From Orobanche coerulescens (taxonomy: Eukaryota; Streptophyta; Magnoliopsida; Lamiales; Orobanchaceae), in contig JAWKAU010000039.1 in NCBI GenBank assembly GCA_033398695.1, positions 62,001-126,000 of the forward strand: a stretch of 64,000 nucleotides of DNA, read 5' to 3'. The notes below the pieces were generated by a model. The model was not told where the DNA came from. It saw nothing but the letters and a program-made list of their open reading frames with translations, and ran no database searches. The position numbers and the translations under genes were made by a program. Positions within the stretch are counted from its first letter, which is position 1; each line of letters opens with the position of its first letter. Below, one piece after another: positions 46,990 through 57,802 of the stretch.

Positions 46990-49900
46990 TTTATGGTATC
47001 GGAGCTTAGGTTTGCGGAAACCTAGGCTGTCGGGTCGTTTCAAGTCGTGTTTTGTCGAGTAATGTGTTGTCTTGTTGTTCGAGTCGTCAGGTGACAAGTT
47101 GAGTTGTGCGTGGTCATAACGTGTCGGTTATGTTGTCGGACGAGATTAGTATCGTGGGCATTGTCACCTCCGTGCGACCTGTGGATGTAAGTCTCCTCTT
47201 TTATGCGAAGTACCTGTGTATCATAATTTTATCTAAATGAGTTAATTGCGGTGCATAATTTTATTTGCACGGTGTTGTGAATATAGTTGTATTTAATACG
47301 TGTGACATATAATATACGTATAAAACTGGGCCTATTGTTGTTTTACCTTTGAACCACTGTGAGGGGTGGTATGGTGTGATAATTGAGAACCTTGTTGGGT
47401 TTCGAATAAGGTATCGACAATTGAGTTCGTGAGAAACTCTGAGGAATGATTTTGTTGTATGTTTAAACTAGGTGCTGTGAGATGTATTTAATTGGATTGT
47501 GCATGTTGGACTGTATTCCTTTTTCCGCTGCGTGAGTTCTTTTGTAATGGCTTTCGGTATTTTACCGGCTGAGTTTTATTTCGAAAACCGATTCCTTTAA
47601 CCGAGTTTTTGGCATTATGGCCTTGATCGTTTTGGCGAAATTCTTATGACGGTATTTAGTATTTTGTAAATGGCTTTGTGAGTTTTTGAAATATTACCGT
47701 CATCGACCTTTTTGGCATTTTGTAAATGGTTTTTAGCCTGGTGGGTTCCGGTGCGAGACCCACGGCGCTATAATATTCCGTGTAATTATCTGAAATTTTT
47801 GGGCATTCTAGCCCATTGAACTATCTTTGAAAACTTTGAGTACCTTAGAAAATAAATTTCGAGACGTACTTTTAAAATAAATTATTTTCTCGTGGTACAT
47901 CCAAGATGCCACAATATGTTTCAAGATTCTTCTACCTCGAGGACCAAAATGTTTTGAGATATTTCCAATATTTTAGAAACACTTTTACTTAGACCCGAGG
48001 GTCGAATATTTCCGAAAGTTTTTCACGAAAAGAAAGTGTCCTCATTTTTATCGAATGCGAAATAGTTTTCCAAAGTCTCGATAATGATGTTTCACGATTG
48101 TACTTTTTTTTTTTTTTTTGAAGGGTGATACTCAAGATCAATCGGTGTTTCCAAAATTGTTTTCAAAAGGAGGTTTTCGTTTTTAAAACCTATCCATTCC
48201 CGTCTGAGGACTGGGTATGTATGTGTGATGTTCGCGTTGTCGTTATGATGTTTGATCCCGAGTATGATCGAATTGGTGGCATGAACGTCGAGGCGTTGCC
48301 ACGCATTTGTTGTACTAGCCCTCTGTGAGAGGTGTGAATTGGTGTTTACTGTTTATCGCCTCGTGGTGATTTGCGTGTTGTCGCACGAGTGTGAGCTGTT
48401 GAAGCTTGGATTTGTACGTTTGTGTACATGTGTGACTATTTCATAATGTTTGTAATTATGTGCTGGTTATCGTTCGGGCCGTTGAGGTCGTCGAATGATA
48501 CCGTCGTTGTTTTAGTGTTTGTGTGTGCATTACTCTACGATGGTAATCATTGTATATGATATGTGTTATGATTCTTTGTTGTGCTGAGTTGGCATCTCCG
48601 CTATATTGTTTTGCGACGTTATGCCCCATTGTATCTAGCATTTGTATTTTCGGTATGTCGAGCCGAGGTGTTTCAACCGTGATGTGCCAGTGCATGCACA
48701 TGTAAATTGTCCTTCTCGTCAGTAACGCGTTTCAAGTGAGGACTCGAGGGACACCGAATTGATTTCTGAATTGGCTCGAGACTTTCGGAGTTCGCGCGGC
48801 CAAGAGATATCAGGATCGGCTCTGAGAGACCCATGGGAGATTTTCCTGTCGGATGTTTTTTTTGTGTTGTTACCTTGTTTCCGTTGTTGTGAGTTGCGGG
48901 GACGACATTTCTTTTATAAGAGGTCGGATGTAATACCCGTACTGTATTTGACTTCTGCAGTTTCTCCTTCTAAATTCTATTGACTTGCACGTGTTCGTCG
49001 ATACTTTTTGAACTTGTTTGATGTCTCAGTTGTCATCGTTCGAACTGGTTGTGACCTGTTTCAGATCGACCTGTTTGTCATCGTGACCTTTCCGAGTTCG
49101 GTTCGATTCTTGTGAACCTTGTTTGGAAGTAACATCTTTCACTTTCTACCAGTTCTTTTAATGTCTGGAGTTGAAGTGGGGATTTCGGAGTCATTGTTCG
49201 ACTGTTGTCATTCGATCATTGTTGTTCGATCGTTGTTGTTCGATCATTGTTATTTGATCATTATTGTTCGATCATTGTTATTTGATCGTTGTTGTTCGAT
49301 CGTTGTTGTTCGAACAGGGTTGTCTAACTGTTGTTGCCTGATCTCGTACTACGAAGAATTGTCGTTCACCGTTAGTCAACTGTTTCGAGTGTGCCCAAGT
49401 GGGTCACCGAGCGGTGCATTGTGAGACCGTTGCCAAGATGTTCGGGAATTGGGTTTTCGTTCCTACTCGGGGAGTGTCTGGTGGTGTCCCGTGATGTAGT
49501 TGTGTATCGTACTTCGTGCTGTAATTCGTGTAGTAATTGATATTTGTTGCGTGAACTTTTTGGTTTTGTTTGTATTCTACCATGATGTTTTATTTTAAGT
49601 TTCGGGACGAAACTTATTTTTAATAGATGGAATGTAATGTCCGGTATTCTCGTTTTCTGTTATCTTGAATTGTTTGTGTCTTGACGTCGGACATTTTCTT
49701 GTTGACGAGAATCGGAGTGAATTCTATCATAATACTATATTTGTTTCTACCGCATAGTCGTTGTGTTCGGGTGCGACTTGTTGTCGCGTGCGTTTCTTTG
49801 ATTAAATGTGTGCATGTGATGCGTCGTTAATTGCTCGTTATTGTTTTGAATCATTGTCGGTGGCTTTGTTATGGTCGTCGTGGGGCGTGTTTTCACGCTG

Positions 49901-50047
49901 TATATTCTTTCGCATTGCTTGTAACGTTTCGCCAATGGGCGAAAGTTATGCGTTTCTTGTGTATCTCGTTGAGGTTTCCTGTTGGGATATTGCTTCTCCC
50001 TACTTATTTTAAGTTTCGGGACGAAACTTCTTTTAAGGAGGGTAGAA
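46990..50047 (+). mobile_element. Composite 2 interior 2 (non-coding)
   Basis: 3058 bp, near-identical to interior 1: primer site 46994-47005, relic junctions at 48929 and 49633, TTCGATC repeat 49194-49318, hairpin and polypurine tract 50011-50047. Confidence 0.88.
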
Positions 50048-52710
50048 TGTAATATCCGCAATTTCGGATTTCCGGTAAATTCCTTTTTTTGGCCGGAGTT
50101 CGTTTTGACAACTCTATCATGACCGTTTCGTCATTCCGAGAATGATTAATTCTGCACTTTTTGTCATCCGAGTTCGTTTCGGTGACGTTTTGTTGAGTTC
50201 CGTGTCCTTGATCGACTTTTTCACGTGGGAGTTCGACTTTGTAAAGTCACCATTAATTCTTGGAAACTCCAAAAATTCTGAATCTTTGCAACATTATATA
50301 GAATCAAGTTAGCTTTCCAATGGTTCAAACGGTGAGTCAATCGGAATCCAGACGAAGGAGTTATGGTTGAAATAGCGAAGACTGCACGGTGTGCCTTTTT
50401 GGTGTTGAAGGAGGCTGTACCGTGTGCCGCGGCACACTCAGGCTGTGCCGCGGCACTAAGCTAATTCTGGGCGTTTTGGTGGCCACAGGCGCGGCACACT
50501 TGTCTGTGCCGCGGCACGGGCTTTTTCTGCGTTTTTTAGCAGATTTGCGAGGAGAAAAACTTCATTTTTTCTCCTCTCTTCTTCCTCCTTCATCTTAGGC
50601 GATTGTGGGCGATTTTTGGGCGATTTGAGTGCTCCAAAACTTGTAGAGATCATCTACCTCAAGTCTTGTTGTAGATTTTTGGCCTCTACTTGAATCATTC
50701 ATCCAAATCAAGGTATTTTGGCTTGAACCCTTGTTTTTGAAGATTTTAGGGGTTTTCCTTTTGATTTCGATTCCAATCCGTTTTTGATCAATTATTTGTT
50801 GTATAAACGTTGTTTTGGACATGTTCTACGGATTGTATATCCGTATTTCGAGTTCGTTGGAACCCAATCGGGATTTTTGGTTTTCTTGGGAACCTTGAAC
50901 ATTTAGTATCCGATTAAATGTCTCAAAGGGTTCCCTTCAATTCTTGACCGTGTTTTCCCTTGTCTTCAATTGTTAATCTCATAGTAACCGTGTTTCCGTT
51001 GGATTTCACGGAGGATTGTAGGTGTTCGGGGTTTTCCGGGTTGTGCCGTATTCGTCGGAATATTCGGGTGCCGACTATCGAGGCAAGTATCTTACTATAC
51101 GACTTGTATCTTGCGACTAGTAATTACGTATGAGATGTATGATGACTTTGCTTGCCTTCGTAAATATGTTCCGTTTGAGTTGGTTGTGTTTTCCGCAATT
51201 TGAAGGCTTTGTGATAATGGTGTTATATCAGTATACGTGTTAGGCGTTGTGCCATTTGTGCAGGAATGCGACGTACATATGGGATGGTTGTACACTTGGT
51301 TGTACAATATATTGTGTACCGAAGGTGTGTTATGTTGGTTAAATGTCGTTGATTGATGATAGTTGTTGCGAGTGTCGAGGTTGTGTTATTTGCGTGCAAT
51401 GTACGATTTTGTGGTGATCAAGGTGATTGATTAATTGTGCTCATTGTTGTGTGTAATGTGAATGTGAATATGTGTGTGACCGCTAAGTTCACTCGTGTTG
51501 GTTCGACGGTACCTACGAGGATTCGTGGCATTGGACTACGGGATCAGAACTTAGTGAGGTACTGAGGTCCAATCGTGCTGGTCTGACGAGGCCTACGATA
51601 ACGCATGGCAGTGGACCATGAGTTTCGGACACAGTGCGTCCAACCGGGTGAGCTCGACGGGGCTTACGGTGACACGTGGCAGTGGACTACGGTGTCAGGA
51701 CTGTGTGTGTGATTGTTGTGATTGATATAGTCCGTGCGGGTTGTTATGCCTACGGAGACACGTGACAGTGGATCACGGTGTCGGAATTGGTTATGTTTGG
51801 TTAATAGTCCGTGTGGGTTGTTGAACCTACGGAGACACGTGACAGTGGATCACGGTGTCGGAATTGATTATGTTCGTTTAATTGTGCGTGATGTAGTCCG
51901 TGCGGGTTGTTGAACCTACGGAGACACGTGACAGTGGATCACGGTGTCATGAGCATGATACTTTTCAAATCAAAGTTTTTACAGGAAAAGTTTTAAGAAA
52001 GAATGTTGGGCCGAGCCCCACGAGATTTATGGAAATGTTTCCGGTATTGTAAACTGTTGAATTATGAAACAAGTTTTGGGTTAAGGCCCTTAAGTTTTGA
52101 AAGGTTTTGTGAATAAGGACTTGAGGTCTTAAGGTTTTGAAATTCTAAAAATTCCCGAGATGATAATCTTATTTTGAATGCTTCATAGCTTATCTTCTCT
52201 TGCGAAAACCTCCGGGAATATTTGATACTTGATTATTATATTTGATCACGATTATTAATTGCTTGTTACATTTCGTATGATTTGATACTTGCACTAGTAA
52301 AGCAGTGGAGTTTACTAACCCCAGTAATCGGGGTGGATGTCTGTTTGCGTCGGTACATGCAGATTCGAGGAGCGATCCACAGATTGGCACAAGAGGATGA
52401 CGAGTGCGATACTAATCATGAGTCGAGAGTTGTCTTGATTTTTGTTGTGTTGTCGAGTTGATTTGAGTCTTATTGTATTGTATTTCGACCCCTGTGTGGG
52501 TAATGTTATTTAAGTCAGTTTTGTCGATTGGGTTGCGTGACCTCATCGGTCTGTGTATTCACGTGTAAGTGACCATATCGGTCTGTATCATTTTATTGTT
52601 TGACCCAGGCTGGGCAAGCATTTGGTTGTTTATGGATGGTTAGCCTGGTAGATCCTTGTGGAAAGGGTCTACGGCGTGTAATATTCCCATATGGTTTTGG
52701 GGGTGTTACA
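50048..52710 (+). repeat. Composite 2 LTR copy 3 (3' LTR)
   Basis: 2663 bp, ending GGGGGTGTTACA at 52710 and followed by the CAGGT duplication. Confidence 0.92.
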
Positions 52711-53684
52711 CAGGTAGGGTCTGACGAGGCCTCTGGAGTTCGGTACATGATGTGTACGAACGATGTTGTGGCCGGGTAGGGTCCGTTGAGGCCTCCGGAG
52801 TTCGGTACATGATGTGTACGAACAGTGTGTGTGGCCGGGTAGGGTCCGTTGAGGCCTCCGGAGTTCGGTACATGATGTGTACGAACAGTGTGTGTGGTCC
52901 GGGTAAGGTCCGTCGAGGCCTCCGGAGTTCGGTACATGATGTGTACGAACAATGATCGTGTAGCAGTGATTGTTCGGGTAACATTTTAAATATGGATCTC
53001 GGACTCATAATGATATATTATTTAGTATGCTTTGAAACGAGAATCGGGCTAAGGCCCTAATGTTTACGAAAAGGTTTTGTAAATTGGGACTCGAGGTCTA
53101 AAAGAATTTCTGCTTTAAAAATCCCCGAGATGATGTGTTCCTTTTCAAATATCTCTTACTTGAGTTCGAAATTCTAAAACTTCTCGGGAACATTTTGATA
53201 ATTGATTTGCGTATTAAATTCGTAGTTGCTATTTGCTTGTTACATTTCGTATGGTTTGATACTTGCACTAGTAAAACAGTGGAGTTTTACTAACCCCGAG
53301 TATTCGGGGTGGATGTCCTGCTGCGTCCGGTACATGCGAGTTCGGGGAGCGATCACGGGATTGGCACAAGGGATGACGAGTGCGATACTAATCAAGAGTT
53401 GAGAGTTGGTAGAGTTTAGTTGTATTGTTAGAGTTGATTCGGTCTTATTTGTATTGTATTTCGACCCCTGTGTGGGTAATGTTGTTAGTCAGTCCTGTTG
53501 ATAGAGTTGTGTGACCTCATCGGTCTGTGTGTTTATGTGTAAGTGACCTTAACGGTCTGTATTATTATATTGTTTGACCCTGGCCGAGCAAGCATTTGGT
53601 TGTTTATGGATGTTTAGCCTGGTAGATCCTTGCGGAAAGGGTTTACGGCGTGTAATATTCCCATACGGTTTTGGGGGTGATACA
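52711..53684 (+). repeat. Element A 3' LTR, second part
   Basis: Starts with duplicated CAGGT and continues the 64-bp array (four units to about 52965), then the rest of the LTR to TGATACA at 53684. The terminal TGTTACA has become TGATACA. Confidence 0.92.
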
Positions 53685-53689
53685 CGGTC
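53685..53689. repeat. Target-site duplication of element A (right), CGGTC
   Basis: Matches 8219-8223. Confidence 0.9.
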
Positions 53690-53992
53690 GACTTCACTTG
53701 ATAGGGCCCGGACACCTTTCGGACGCACCTATCGGCCGATAGGCTGGCCCGATAGGTTCGTCTGTCTCTTGCAAAAATCCGTTTCTTCCGTCCGTTTGAC
53801 TCGACTCTCGGTCCTTTGTCTCGTTTTGGGTCCTTTTGGCTCTAAAAACCTGCAAACACACTAAAACCAACCCAAACGCGTAATACGGCTCGACTAATCA
53901 TAAATAAGCCAAATACGAGCACATTAATCACGAAACGAGATAAAAACCTAGTATAAAATCCTAGAAAAATGTGGTAAAATTACCACTTATCA
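53690..53992 (-). repeat. Tat/Athila-like LTR, 5'-side part
   Basis: The minus strand begins TGATAAGTGGTAATTTTACC at 53992, preceded by the G-run GTTTGGGGGGGTT. This LTR start and polypurine context recur in plant Tat/Athila-type elements. The block CCTATCGGCCGATAGG is at 53728-53743. Confidence 0.6.
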
Positions 53993-54942
53993 AACCCCCC
54001 CAAACTTAAGCCTTGTTCGACCCGAACAACAAAAAGAAAAGAAAAAGAATGTCGTGAATCATCGTGCAACTCATAGTGTTCAACCTAATCAATACTATCC
54101 TGTAATTCTCTCTAAATAATCCGAGTGTCGTAAAAGCGCCGCACTCGAAATAATGATTCCGCAAAGTAGTCAAGTTCAGTCCTAATCATTCGTTCATGAA
54201 GAAAATCCAGCTCAAAGATTAACAAAACGTGAGTCAAATCGACCGTCAATATGAAAGGCTAAAATAAACAAGCTAGTTCGTCCCGTTACACAGTCTAGTG
54301 GCACAATTTTCCCGAGTTTCATAAAAAATAAACCTCGGAAAGTATTCCCTTATATGTATGTTCAAGAATTTGATTCGAGTTGACCACTAGGTTAGGATCT
54401 CGGGATGTTTCATCGGGGTAATCCTAGGGTGGAACTTCCATTCTCATGTATTAGGAAACCGTTTGACGTAAAAGACACTCATGGGGCACATGGATGCTTC
54501 TAGTTACTAAGTTCCAGTCTACAGCGGAGAAACAACTCGAATATATAATTTCCGCATGTCCGAATCAAGGTCGCCGTTTTGTGCGAGAGTAAACAGCGGG
54601 TCACGCGAATACCCCCGGTTACTAGGTTCCCTATCCTTGGCACATGTGAAATATCTAAATCACTAGTCTAATCAGAGTCGTCGTTTTACGCGAGGGTAAA
54701 CAACGGGTCACGCGAATGCCCCCGGTTACTAGACTTCCCTTCATAGAACAACATTATCTCGACTTTTGGGAAAAACTGATCGACTCTAAACTCAATCTAA
54801 GTGCCAACACGACTAAAGAAACAGTACGACTCACTATCTGGAAGATGTAACCAAACGTATTGACGGTGATTTTAAAACAAGTATGTATCGTCTCTTATCT
54901 GCCAAGACCTCTACAATCACGAAAAATTTTGGACCTAAATGA
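53993..54942 (-). other. 3' interior of the Tat/Athila-like element (non-coding)
   Basis: Polypurine tract at 53993-54012 (minus strand, AAGTTTGGGGGGGTT) and upstream non-coding interior. Two copies of a 60-bp unit containing 'gggtcacgcgaat' and CCCCCGGTTACTAG lie at 54571-54630 and 54678-54738 (107-bp period). Cut off by element D at 54943. Confidence 0.5.
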
Positions 54943-55156
54943 TGTAATACCCAGTTGTAATTCAGTATTTATCATTCAGTCATTATCACTCAGTAATTTC
55001 ACTCATTATTGATCATTGGTCACTCATATTCAGTCATGGTATTCATCATTCAGAGTAATTGTATCGTGTATAAATCGTCATTCATCACTAATCTGATTGG
55101 AGTTTCGTGCAGCGTTTATCATCATTGTCATTTTCGTTGCGAGCTGTACGTGAGGA

Positions 55157-55711
55157 GTAGCGCACGCTACATACTCCTTTTAGCGTACGCTAATTGGGTA
55201 TAGGTAGCGCACGCTACCACTCAGCTTTAGCGCACGCTAAGGTTGTCTGTTGCGATCCGTAAGGTCTTGGACTGCAGTGAGATATTTGTAGCGCACGCTA
55301 CGAGTGGTAAGTAGCGCGCTAACGGGTTGTAGTAGCGCACGCTATATGTGTAGAGTAGCGCGCTAGGACGGATCGTGTTGAGTCCGGTGGCTCCGGATCG
55401 CACCGATTAATTCACGCGCACGCTATGTGTTGTTGTTAGCGTCGCAACCGATATATTAGCGCACGCTAAACAATGGTTGTAGCGCACGCTATCGGGTCGA
55501 ATCGGAGGTCGAGGTTTTACGGACTCGATCTTTGGGCATCTATATTTCGTTAGCGCACGCTAATAATTGGTCTTAGCGCACGCTAGTAGTATGGCCGTAG
55601 CGCACGCTACAAGAAGGTACGTAGCGCGCGCTACCGTGTTCGGACAGTGGGTACTGGACTACCCAAATTACTCGTTAGCGCATGCTACGCACAAGGGCTA
55701 GCGCAAGCTAA
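55157..55711. repeat. TAGCGCACGCTA quasi-palindrome array, D 5' LTR
   Basis: About eighteen copies of GTAGCGCACGCTAC, TTAGCGCACGCTAA and variants in 555 bp. The 3' LTR repeats the array at about 62734-63302. Confidence 0.9.
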
Positions 55712-55720
55712 CACGGGTGA

Positions 55721-55728
55721 CTATAAAT
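55721..55728 (+). promoter_or_regulatory. Putative TATA box, D 5' LTR
   Basis: CTATAAAT 10 bp after the palindrome array; repeated at 63314-63321 in the 3' LTR. Confidence 0.65.
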
Positions 55729-57314
55729 TGGACAGTTTAGTCAGAGTTCGTCATTTATTCATCTCATTTCATTCCTTCGGTAATTTTGGGCGATTTCGAG
55801 CGATTCGGAGAGGATTCTTCGAGGTGTATTCATCAATCATCATCTTCAAGCTCATCTTTCGGGTTAATCATCATTTCATCATCTTCATCACATCAAATCA
55901 AAGGTATTAATCTCTTGGATCTAGAATTTCGGATTTTTGGGTTTTTCCTTCCGATTTCTTCGTGTAAGCTTGGATTATCATTGGAATATGTTAGATATGG
56001 ATTATCTACCTTGGATAAGTATATTCTTACGGATTTAATGGTTATTTTCGAAATTATTTCAAGAACCCTTGGGGTTGACTTCGGTTATTTTGGGGATTTC
56101 CGATTGTCGTTATTATAAACTTGAATTGTGGATTTCCATGAGATTATTGATGTCATTAATAATGTTGTGCTGGTTTGAATCAATCATTTTGGAGTTGGTT
56201 CGATAATTTGGGTTTGGTTTTAACCAACGGGTATCTCAACGTTTTCGTTAGAGTACATCTACGAGTTCGGATATTGTTGTATCGACGTTTGGGTCGGTTA
56301 TGATCGTATTTGATTCGTGTATTGATCGGTTGTTGGTAATTGTTGTTGTTCAAGGTTGTTCGAGTGACCGACTTTTCATTTAGGACGTTGTTCGTGGAAG
56401 GACATTGTCATCGGTATTGAGTAAGTTAATTCTTACTCGGTTAAAAGGATATTCATTCCTTTTGATGTTGTTCATTCATAATCGTAACTCATTCATCATT
56501 GTATTAACCGTACCAAAACTTGTCATTGTCAATCAATCACTTCAGTCATAAGGAACGACGATTCCAATCATTTCATTAAGCTGTCATTCATTCCACCATC
56601 ATTTAATCTTGGTGAGTCATTATTCATTTTCGTTGTCACTTTTGTCATATTGTGGCATTCCGGGTCATACTGGCGTGCCGGTTGGTATGTGTAGGATTTT
56701 CATGTCGGGCACGGTACAAGACCACACGTGTATTCGGTCGATGCTCGTTGGTGGCTTGTGCACGGACACATTTCCATCCCGGACGTAGTGTGGCGCCATT
56801 CCTTTGAGCCGTACTGATAGTCGATTCATATAGCATGTTTGATTGCGTATGTTTCGACAGGATAATTCATAATTTCAGATATATCATGATTGTGTATTTT
56901 CAACCCTTGAGGATTGTTGTTACGTATGGCGGCCCGTTGGGGGATGCTATTTTTCAGGTCATGGCAAGGCTAAGGCACGGGGAGAGCACGGTGGCGGCGA
57001 GGAGTCCCAGTGATACTAGTAGGGGGCCCCAGTCTATTCAGTCACTTATGTTTTCTTCATTTATTCCGCTGCAGACATTCCGTTTGAATATTCATTTCAC
57101 TCAGTGTTGTATATTTTATCTCCATATAAAATATACTTGTATTCAGTATCATCCTGGGTATGTTGTATGAAACTCCTCATCGGAGTAATTAATTGTGTAA
57201 TGTGGTTCGGTACTACATTTACCTGTGTAATTCATTCATTTCCATTCGCCTGGTGGGTCCCAGTCGGGGGTCCACGGCACTGTAATATCCGCCTAGTTTG
57301 GGGTGTTACAGAGT

Positions 57315-57326
57315 TGGTATCGGAGC
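57315..57326 (+). other. Element D primer-binding site
   Basis: TGGTATCGGAGC, 4 bp after the LTR end, initiator tRNA-Met type. Confidence 0.85.
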
Positions 57327-57802
57327 GTGGTTTTGAATACTACCCTCCAAGTCATGTCTCATTTGAAATCATCGTCATCAGACTAGTATCATTGGACTTT
57401 CGCGTCAGGTGTGACCTGTGCAAATGCCGAGCCAATCAGACCAAAACTGTAAGATTTCTGATGCCATGGTATAATTTCTGGCAATAATCATTCATTCATA
57501 ATTCATCAGTTAACAATCCTCATTCATCAATTTCAATTGTGATCAAGTCGATAATGTTAACTCATTAATCACCCAATTCATTTCATTACTCAGTTGTTGA
57601 TCTTGAAGATCATATCATCAATCTTGTTAAATTGTTCAAGATAATCATTTCAATAATTTCATCAGATAATCATGTCACCTCAGTTAATCATTCATGTAAT
57701 CATGTATTTGAGCGCGTATGCTCATTTTCATCATTTCATAATATAATCATAATGTGATACTCATACGAGATATATAATCATCATATGACTTTCCACTTCA
57801 GT
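57327..57802 (+). other. Element D leader
   Basis: About 475 bp, non-coding, ATCATT/TTCATC-rich like the leader of composite 1. Confidence 0.7.

Larger units (their letters stand above)
38666..52710 (+). mobile_element. Composite 2: tandem LARD-like element LTR-int-LTR-int-LTR (family B)
   Basis: 14,045 bp, plus strand: LTRs 38666-41276, 44321-46989, 50048-52710 and interiors 41277-44320, 46990-50047. One CAGGT duplication surrounds the whole array. No coding capacity anywhere. The two interiors are near-identical. The LTR start differs from A after TGTAATATCCGCAATTT, and the U3 and central LTR differ strongly, while interior and U5 are shared with A. Confidence 0.92.
8224..53684 (+). mobile_element. 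Parent element A: LARD-like LTR retrotransposon hosting the nest
   Basis: Once composites 1 and 2 are set aside, A is a plus-strand element of about 8.5 kb: 5' LTR 8224-10999, primer site, interior 11000-11042 plus 33995-36880, polypurine tract, and 3' LTR 36881-38665 plus 52716-53684. Both sides carry CGGTC. The interior of roughly 2.9 kb has no gag, protease, RT or integrase. Long LTRs with a non-coding interior fit the definition of a large retrotransposon derivative (LARD), which needs proteins in trans. Confidence 0.9.
54943..57310 (+). repeat. Element D 5' LTR
   Basis: 2368 bp, TGTAATACCC...GGGGTGTTACA. Shares start, palindrome array, TATA region and U5 end with the LTRs of composite 1 but lacks the 36-bp array. 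Confidence 0.92.

Noticed and set aside
55786..56118. Serine-run protein in the element D LTR leader, also at 63379-63711
   Set aside because: Serines come from an ATCATC/TTCATC-rich leader; location just downstream of the TATA box and duplication with the LTR explain it.
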